The notes below the pieces were generated by a model. It was given only the letters and a program-made list of their open reading frames with translations. It was not told the origin of the DNA and made no database searches. A program made the position numbers and the translations under genes. Positions 58,159-64,000 of a stretch of DNA of 64,000 nt are shown here, piece after piece; the first letter of the stretch is position 1; every line of letters begins with the position of its first letter. The stretch comes from Brooklawnia propionicigenes. GTDB lineage: Bacteria > Actinomycetota > Actinomycetes > Propionibacteriales > Propionibacteriaceae. The stretch is from positions 940,939-1,004,938 of the forward strand of contig NZ_AP028056.1 of assembly GCF_030297015.1 (NCBI RefSeq). Reading direction: 5' to 3'.

Positions 58159-58998
58159 ATGAACACGATCACCATTCCCTCAGTCCCGCTCCTCGACGGG
58201 GGATCGATTCCCCTGGTCGGTACCGGCACCCTGTTCGCCAAGGGAAACGAACTGGCCGATCGCCTGGCCGAGTGCATCTATGACGGCTATCGACTGATCG
58301 ACACCGCAGCCCAGTACGCCAACGAGGTGGCGGTCGGTGAGGGCATCCGCCGCTCCAGCGTGCCGCGGGACGAGATCTTCGTCACCACCAAGGTGGCCGG
58401 CTCCGATCAGGGACGCGGGCTGACCCGGCACGGCCTGGAGGACTCGCTGCGCAGGCTCAACACCGATTATGTCGACCTGCTGCTGATCCACTGGCCCAAT
58501 CCATCGCGGGGCCTCGCCGTCGAGACCTGGCAGGAAATGCTCGAGCTGCATGCCGAGGGTCTCGTCAAGCATGTCGGGGTGTCCAACTTCCTCCCGCACC
58601 AGCTCGAAGAGCTCTACCAGGCCACCGGTGTGTGGCCCGTGGTCGACCAGATCCAGCTCTCCCCTGCACTGGCCCGCACCGAGGTGCGCGCCTTCTTGGC
58701 CGAGCGCGGGATCGTCGCCGAGGGCTGGCGTCCGCTCGGCCAGGCCGAGCATGCGCTCGATCAGATCATCGTCCACACGATCGCCGAGCGTCACGGCGTG
58801 GAGCCCTCACAGGTGGTGCTGCGCTGGGCCGTTCAGCAAGGTGCCGTCGTTATCCCCGCGTCCCAGCACAGGCAGCGTTGGCTGAGCAATGCCGATCTGT
58901 TCAGTTTCGAGCTGACCGATCAGGAGATGATCGACCTGGCGACCATCGACCTGGGCGAGGCCAAGGCCTGGGACGCCAATACTCACGAGGAGTGGTGA
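58159..58998 (+). CDS. Aldo/keto reductase (2,5-diketogluconate reductase type)
   Basis: 279 residues, typical of AKR5. The tetrad is in RLIDTAAQYANE (Asp, Tyr), FVTTKVAGSD (Lys) and LLLIHWPNPS (His); VKHVGVSNFLPHQLEELY and VVIPASQHRQRW bind NADPH. The usual IPKS phosphate-binding motif reads IPASQHRQR, with Lys missing, so cofactor binding may differ. Upstream AAAGTGG is only a weak ribosome site. A strong hairpin follows. Confidence 0.9.
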   Translation: MNTITIPSVPLLDGGSIPLVGTGTLFAKGNELADRLAECIYDGYRLIDTAAQYANEVAVGEGIRRSSVPRDEIFVTTKVAGSDQGRGLTRHGLEDSLRRLNTDYVDLLLIHWPNPSRGLAVETWQEMLELHAEGLVKHVGVSNFLPHQLEELYQATGVWPVVDQIQLSPALARTEVRAFLAERGIVAEGWRPLGQAEHALDQIIVHTIAERHGVEPSQVVLRWAVQQGAVVIPASQHRQRWLSNADLFSFELTDQEMIDLATIDLGEAKAWDANTHEEW

Positions 58999-59002
58999 GC
59001 GT

Positions 59003-59035
59003 GGGTCCCGCAGGTGCTGACGACCTGCGGGACCC
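59003..59035. terminator. Hairpin between convergent genes
   Basis: GGGTCCCGCAGGT (59003-59015) pairs perfectly with ACCTGCGGGACCC (59023-59035), loop GCTGACG. It lies 5 bp after the aldo/keto reductase stop and 8 bp before the end of the pyrophosphatase gene. No T-run, but positioned as a shared terminator. Confidence 0.75.
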
Positions 59036-59042
59036 CGCAGCT

Positions 59043-61682
59043 TCAGGAACGAGAATCGTCGAACCTTGACCGGCCGGGGATGGTCTGCAGTTCCAGGCCC
59101 TCCTCGACTCGCTCCATGCCGCCGACCACTGCGGCAGCGCTGGCCGAACCGGTCAACTGGTCGGCAGGCAGATCGTCCGACAGCTCGCGCTTGACATCGA
59201 CCAGGTCGAGTCCGATGCGCATTCCGTAGAAGGACCGCCAGATGAAGTAGACCGCGATCAGGAAGAAGACCACAGCGAGCAGATGAGTGAGCACGCTGTT
59301 GCCGGCACCCGAGATCGAGACCGCCAACTCGACGGCCAGCAAGCCGAACAGCGTGCTGAACTTGATGATCGGGTTCAGGGAAACCGATGAGGTGTCCTTG
59401 AACGGATCGCCGACTGTGTCTCCGACGATGGACGCGTCGTGCAGCGCACTACCCTTGGCGTCCAGATCGACCTCAACGAGTTTCTTCGCGTTGTCCCAAG
59501 CCCCGCCGGCATTGGCCATGAAGATGGCCTGATAGAGCCCGAACAGCGCCAGCGACAGCAGATAGCCGATGAACAAGAACGGTTCCATGAACGCGAACGC
59601 CAGCGTGGCGAAGAAGACCCCGAGGAAGATGTTCAGCATGCCGCGTTGCGCATAGCGCGTGCAGATCTCCACGACCTTCTTCGAATCCGCCGCGGACGCT
59701 TTGGTGACTCCGTCCAGTTTGATATTCGCGGTGATGAACTCGACGGCGCGGTATGCGCCGGTCGTGACCGCCTGGATGGAGGCCCCGGAGAACCAGTAGA
59801 TGATCGCCCCGCCCGCGATCAGGCCGAGCAGGAAGGGCGCATGGATGGGCGACAGCTTGTCGATATCTTGTTCCAGGCCCTGGGTGAGGCTCACGATGAT
59901 CGAGAAGATCATCGTGGTCGCGCCGACCACCGCAGTGCCGATCAGCACCGGTTTGGCGGTTGCTTTGAAGGTATTGCCGGCACCGTCGTTTTCTTCCAGA
60001 TAGCGCTTCGCATTATCCCATTTCACATCGAAGCCGAAGTCACGCCTGATTTCGTCCTCGATCCCCGGGATCTCGTCGATGGTCGACAATTCGTAGACGC
60101 TCTGCGCATTGTCGGTCACCGGACCATACGAATCGACGGCGATCGTCACCGGGCCCATGCCCAGGAAGCCGAAGGCAACCAGCCCGAAGGCGAAGACCGC
60201 CGGCGCCAGCATCAGTGCACCCAATCCCAAGGTGCTGACGAAGAACGCTCCGGACATCAGGCCGAGAATCGCGGCACCGAGCCAGAATGCCGAGAAGTTG
60301 CCCGCCACCAGACCGGACAGAATATCCAGGGACGCCCCGCCCTGCTGGGCACTGACGACGACCTCCCTGACGTGGCGGCTCTTGACCGAGGTGAACGCCT
60401 TCACCAATTCCGGGATCAGGGCGCCGGCAAGGGTGCCGAACGAGATGATCGTGGCCAGTTTCCACCACATGCCGTCGCCCAGGTTCGAGATCATCGCGAA
60501 GCTCGTGAGATAGGTCAGGGCGATCGAAACGATGCTGGTGAGCCAGACCAGCTGGGTCAGCGGGGCTTCGAAGTCCATCTCCTCGGCGTGTTCGTAGCGC
60601 GCCTTGGTGATCGCCGAATTGACCGCGTATGAGATGAACGAGGCCAGCACCATGACGATGCGGATGGTGAAGATCCAGACCAGCAGTTGCACCTGAACCG
60701 TCACGTCCTGGACGGCCAGCAGAATGAACGTGATCAGCGCGACTCCGGTCACGCCGTAGGTTTCGAAGCCGTCGGCGGAGGGGCCAACCGAATCGCCCGC
60801 ATTGTCACCGGTGCAGTCGGCGATCACGCCCGGGTTGCGCGCATCGTCTTCCTTGATGTGGAAGACGATCTTCATCAGGTCGGCGCCGATATCGGCGATC
60901 TTGGTGAAGATACCGCCCGCAATACGCAGCGCGGACGCCCCGAGCGATTCACCGATCGCGAACCCGATGAAACACGACCCGGCGATGGTCGGCGGCAGGA
61001 AGAGCATGATGATGAGCATCATCAGCAGTTCCACGCTGATCAGCACCATGCCCACGCTCATGCCCGACTGCATCGGGATGGCATGTGCCGGGTAGGGCTT
61101 GCCGCGCAGTGCCGCGAAGCTGGTCCGTGAGTTCGCGAAGGTATTGACGCGGATGCCGTACCAGGCGACCCCGAAGCTGCCGGCCATGCCGATCAGGCTG
61201 AACGCGAGAATGATCGCCACGCGTCCCCAGGAGAAGCCGACGAGGGCCTTGTAGTACAGCAGGATGACCGTGCCGATGAATAGCCACAGAATCAGCAGGA
61301 ACCTGCCCTGCTGGATCAGGTAGGTCTTGCAGGTCTGATAGATCAGCTCGCTGATCTCGCGCATCGATTCGTGCACGGGCAGATCCCGCAGCCGACGATA
61401 GGTGGCCAGCCCGAAGCCCAGGCCCGCCAAACAGACCAGCAGACCGATCATCAGCAGATGGTTGCCCTGCATTCCGAAAAACGAGACGGACGTGAAGTCC
61501 GGCAGCACGAGGCTGGCCTCTCCACCGTGGATGCCGCCCGATTCCTCGCCGCCGCCTGCGGAGCAGCCGGCCAGCAGCCCGGTGAGTCCGAGACCTGCTA
61601 TCCACATCGCGCGGCGGACTCCACCAGACCTGCTGGTGGACGTACTGGATGGGGGCGTGCCGCCCGACCGACGCTCTGCCAT
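59043..61682 (-). CDS. hppA: Membrane-bound ion-pumping pyrophosphatase, divergent subfamily
   Basis: 879 residues against 660-800 for most. Catalytic loops are present: GVIADCTGDNAGDSVGPSAD, VDSYGPVTDNAQSVYE, GGAWDNAKKLVEVD and GDTVGDPFKDTSSVSLNP. The usual DVGADLVGK reads DIGADLMKIVF, the divergent form. GNTFKA has Lys at the position linked to K+ independence. It couples PPi hydrolysis to H+ (or Na+-regulated H+) pumping. The N-terminus has a basic stretch, a helix and a lipobox-like GLLAGCSAG. Of two ATGs, 61682 is better spaced from AGGAG. Confidence 0.93.
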   Translation of the reverse strand: MAERRSGGTPPSSTSTSRSGGVRRAMWIAGLGLTGLLAGCSAGGGEESGGIHGGEASLVLPDFTSVSFFGMQGNHLLMIGLLVCLAGLGFGLATYRRLRDLPVHESMREISELIYQTCKTYLIQQGRFLLILWLFIGTVILLYYKALVGFSWGRVAIILAFSLIGMAGSFGVAWYGIRVNTFANSRTSFAALRGKPYPAHAIPMQSGMSVGMVLISVELLMMLIIMLFLPPTIAGSCFIGFAIGESLGASALRIAGGIFTKIADIGADLMKIVFHIKEDDARNPGVIADCTGDNAGDSVGPSADGFETYGVTGVALITFILLAVQDVTVQVQLLVWIFTIRIVMVLASFISYAVNSAITKARYEHAEEMDFEAPLTQLVWLTSIVSIALTYLTSFAMISNLGDGMWWKLATIISFGTLAGALIPELVKAFTSVKSRHVREVVVSAQQGGASLDILSGLVAGNFSAFWLGAAILGLMSGAFFVSTLGLGALMLAPAVFAFGLVAFGFLGMGPVTIAVDSYGPVTDNAQSVYELSTIDEIPGIEDEIRRDFGFDVKWDNAKRYLEENDGAGNTFKATAKPVLIGTAVVGATTMIFSIIVSLTQGLEQDIDKLSPIHAPFLLGLIAGGAIIYWFSGASIQAVTTGAYRAVEFITANIKLDGVTKASAADSKKVVEICTRYAQRGMLNIFLGVFFATLAFAFMEPFLFIGYLLSLALFGLYQAIFMANAGGAWDNAKKLVEVDLDAKGSALHDASIVGDTVGDPFKDTSSVSLNPIIKFSTLFGLLAVELAVSISGAGNSVLTHLLAVVFFLIAVYFIWRSFYGMRIGLDLVDVKRELSDDLPADQLTGSASAAAVVGGMERVEEGLELQTIPGRSRFDDSRS

Positions 61683-61858
61683 CATGGCTCCTCTCTGAGC
61701 ATGACTTCGGCCATCCGGAGCTTGCTTGCATCCCGGACCCCGACTTTCGGTTACCCAGGATACGCGCCGGTCACCCGGCTGATGGGCCAGCTACCAGGTG
61801 GACACCGCGCACGCAGTCGAGAACATCCGCAGGCTTCCGCCGTCGCCGGGATCGGCAC

Positions 61859-62704
61859 TCAGACCTTGAGGTTGATCCCCGACACCTGCTGTTCGATCAT
61901 CTTGGCGATCAGATCAGCGATGTGGGCCCCGGCCTCGACCGGCCCAGTGCCCTCGCGGTGGATGTTGGAGACACAGTTGCGCTCCGACTCGGGCATGCCG
62001 ACCCGAGCCCGGTACGCCAGATAGGCCGACAGCGACTCCGGCGTAGCAAGCCCGGGACGCTCACCCAGCAGCACACAGGTGACCCTCGCGCCGAGGGTCT
62101 GCGAGATCGGCTCCATGGAGCGCACGCGGCCGTACTTCACGAAGAACGGCGTTCCCACGCTCAGCCCGTGCAGCTTCAGCCCCTGCTCGAGCGCGGGTAG
62201 CAGATCGCGGACGTTGGCCTCGACGGCCGTCGACGACAGCCCGTCGGAAACGTAGACCTGCACCTGCGGATCGGCGACGCAGCGCTTCTTGATCTCGGCG
62301 AGGGTCTCGTCGTCGAATTGTGCGCCCAGATCGGGCCGGGTCAGGTACTCGTCCTTCGAAGTGCACCTGGTCTGCACGCTGAACAGCCCCAGCTGTTCCA
62401 GCAGATCCGGATCCACATCGGTGAACACGGCATCTTGAGCCGAGGCGTTGTCCGCCCAGAAACGCAGCAGCGCACTGGTCGTATAGCGCGGACCGCTGCG
62501 TCCCAGCCCCAGCCGGGCCCAGGTGCGAGCCTTCACCTGCGCGAACCGCTCCGGGTTCGCGGGGTGCGCCACGTCATAGGTCATCCGGTAGTCGACCTGC
62601 CGGATATCGGGGATCTCATCGTCCTCGGTGGTGGCTACGGCAGCGCCGACCCCCAGTTCGCTGAGCACCCGGCGGACGATGAGTTCCATCTCCTGATCGT
62701 TCAT
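61859..62704 (-). CDS. eutC: Ethanolamine ammonia-lyase small subunit
   Basis: 281 residues. ARLGLGRSGPRYTTSALLRF near the start and VYVSDGLSSTAVEANV, GTPFFVKYGRVR, VLLGERPGLATPESLSAYL and ESERNCVSNIHREGTGP are the adenosylcobalamin-binding and subunit-contact segments of EutC. With EutB it converts ethanolamine to acetaldehyde and ammonia. AAGG lies 8 nt before the ATG at 62704. It follows eutB by 28 nt. No microcompartment gene is visible on this side. Confidence 0.97.
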   Translation of the reverse strand: MNDQEMELIVRRVLSELGVGAAVATTEDDEIPDIRQVDYRMTYDVAHPANPERFAQVKARTWARLGLGRSGPRYTTSALLRFWADNASAQDAVFTDVDPDLLEQLGLFSVQTRCTSKDEYLTRPDLGAQFDDETLAEIKKRCVADPQVQVYVSDGLSSTAVEANVRDLLPALEQGLKLHGLSVGTPFFVKYGRVRSMEPISQTLGARVTCVLLGERPGLATPESLSAYLAYRARVGMPESERNCVSNIHREGTGPVEAGAHIADLIAKMIEQQVSGINLKV

Positions 62705-62732
62705 CACGCTCACCTTTCACTCACAGCCCGGT

Positions 62733-64000
62733 TCAGAAGAAGATCGAGCCGTCACCGGCCCGCTCGGTCAGCACGCCACTGTCGTCGCACAGTCCCCGCG
62801 AGACCATCCAGCGGTGGAACTCGGGAGCCGCGGTACGTCCCAGCAGTTCGCGCAGCGTGGCATCGTCGTGGAAGCTGGTGTCCTGGTAGGCGAGCATGAC
62901 ATCGTCGGCCAGCGGGACACCCATGTAGTAGTTGGCGCCGGCCAACGCCAGCAGCATCGTCGCCTGCTGCTGATCGTCCATGGTGATCGACGTGTGGTTC
63001 GTCCAGCAGGGCGCCATACCCATCGGCAGGCCGAGGAACTTGCCCATGAAATGGTCCTCCAGATTCGCCCGGATCATTTCCTTGCCGTCGTAGATCGTCT
63101 CCGGCCCGATGAACCCCGAGACGTTGTTCACCATGAACGGCCGGAAGAAACGTCCGAAGCCGTAGGTGCGCGCTTCCAGGGTCTGCTCGTCAACACCACG
63201 GTCGCGTCCGATCGACACCTCGGAGCCCTGCCCGGTCTCGAAGTAGAGCAGGTTCGCTCCCTGGCACTGGCCGTACTGTTTCACCAGCTCATAGGCCTCC
63301 TCGAGCAGCTCCCGCGTGACCCCGAAGTCGTCGTTGGCACCCTGGGTGCCGGCGATCGACTGGAAGATCATCGACAGCGGCGCTCCCCGGCGCAACGCCT
63401 CCATCTGGGTGGTGATGTGAGAGAGCACCACGACCTGAGTCGGGATCTCGTTGCGGACCATGAAATGCCACACCGCATCGGCGATCCGTTTGGTGTTGGC
63501 CGGGTCGTCACCGACCGGATTGATACCCAGACAGGCATCGCCGCACCCGAAGGAGACCGCCTCGGCCAGTCCGAGCACGATTGTCTCCGGGTCATCGGTG
63601 GTCGAGTTGGTCTGAGCACGATACGAGATCGTGCCGGCCTGGCCGATCTCGGTATTGCAGTGGGTGACATAGCGAATCTTGGACGCGCCGTAGACCAGAT
63701 CCATCGAAGTCATGATCTTGGCCACCGCGGATGCCACCTCGCCCACGAAATTGCGTCCGGAGCGCTTCAGCACGTCAGGGGTGGTCTTGTGATCGAGCAC
63801 CCACTCGCGCAGCTCGCCGATCGTCATGGTCTTCATGGACTCGTAGCCGGGCTGGTTGAGGCCGTCCCAGTTCACCCGGGTGACCTCATCGTCCTCGTAC
63901 GGCACGGTCGGATTCTCGGTCAGCTCGCCCACCGTCAGCTCCGACAAGACGACCTTGGCAGCCAGCCGTTCGGAGGCTGTCTCGGCAGCGATGCCGGTCA
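62733..64000 (-). CDS. eutB: Ethanolamine ammonia-lyase large subunit (N-terminus beyond window)
   Basis: The frame is open from the right edge to the stop at 62733, giving 422 codons; the first visible residues TGIAAETASERLAAKVVLSE show that about 40-50 N-terminal residues are missing. TIM-barrel segments VGEVASAVAKIMTSMDLVYG, GDACLGINPVGDDPANTKRI, LLYFETGQGSEVS and MGMAPCWTNHTSIT contain the substrate-binding residues. It forms the catalytic barrel of the B12-dependent enzyme with EutC. Confidence 0.97.
   Translation of the reverse strand, partial: TGIAAETASERLAAKVVLSELTVGELTENPTVPYEDDEVTRVNWDGLNQPGYESMKTMTIGELREWVLDHKTTPDVLKRSGRNFVGEVASAVAKIMTSMDLVYGASKIRYVTHCNTEIGQAGTISYRAQTNSTTDDPETIVLGLAEAVSFGCGDACLGINPVGDDPANTKRIADAVWHFMVRNEIPTQVVVLSHITTQMEALRRGAPLSMIFQSIAGTQGANDDFGVTRELLEEAYELVKQYGQCQGANLLYFETGQGSEVSIGRDRGVDEQTLEARTYGFGRFFRPFMVNNVSGFIGPETIYDGKEMIRANLEDHFMGKFLGLPMGMAPCWTNHTSITMDDQQQATMLLALAGANYYMGVPLADDVMLAYQDTSFHDDATLRELLGRTAAPEFHRWMVSRGLCDDSGVLTERAGDGSIFF

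Overview
The window is high-GC, densely coded actinobacterial chromosome. Gene content and order match the conserved actinobacterial blocks known from Mycobacterium tuberculosis: clpC-lsr2-folK-folB-folP-folE...hpt-tilS-metalloprotease-dacB/ppa, and holB...topA...helicase...tad/ssd...HAD...NUDIX-nth-RidA-DUF4177. A soluble and a membrane-bound pyrophosphatase, ethanolamine ammonia-lyase and the overall style suggest a Propionibacteriales/Propionibacteriaceae-type organism. That placement is inference from content; no 16S gene is present.

Layout. 1-4.2 kb: a flavin reductase-flavoprotein fusion running off the left edge, a divergent TetR regulator with an ABC-2 exporter, and a small membrane protein. 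4.3-16 kb: ClpC, Lsr2, four folate genes, a Pro-rich membrane protein in the slot where ftsH is usually found, then hpt, tilS, a zinc protease, dacB and ppa. 16-18.8 kb: a ferrous-iron operon feoA-feoB-nifU-like behind a DtxR-type box. 19-22.9 kb: a methyltransferase, SixA and two membrane-anchored proteins of unknown role. 23-24.7 kb: amtB-glnK behind a GlnR-like region. 24.8-29.4 kb: an amine oxidase and a translationally coupled lipase/acyltransferase/DUF6320 operon. 29.8-33.8 kb: an aldo/keto reductase, tRNA-Thr(CGT), a secreted peptidase-like lipoprotein and a DoxX protein. 33.8-41.5 kb: holB, tmk, a CYTH/CHAD-like gene, topA and a methyltransferase. 41.5-50.4 kb: a helicase, an HNH gene and a tad/ssd pilus-like operon. 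50.6-52.2 kb: a HAD phosphatase and a methyltransferase. 52.2-53.6 kb: a conspicuously AT-richer island with a decayed transposase-like fragment, a 15-bp perfect inverted repeat, and a secreted bacteriocin-like precursor interrupted by an amber codon next to a small membrane protein. 53.7-64 kb: an EamA transporter, a holin-like protein, NUDIX-nth-RidA-DUF4177, two small-molecule enzymes, a divergent H+-pyrophosphatase and eutC/eutB, the last cut by the right edge.

Points that stand out: ten genes share an apparent leaderless start (TANNNT, 6-7 nt, ATG); GlnK carries Phe instead of the modifiable Tyr51; a protein with a penicillin-binding-like fold has lost its catalytic Ser and Lys; the H+-pyrophosphatase is divergent and has a lipobox-like N-terminus; and there are several perfect palindromes of unknown function.
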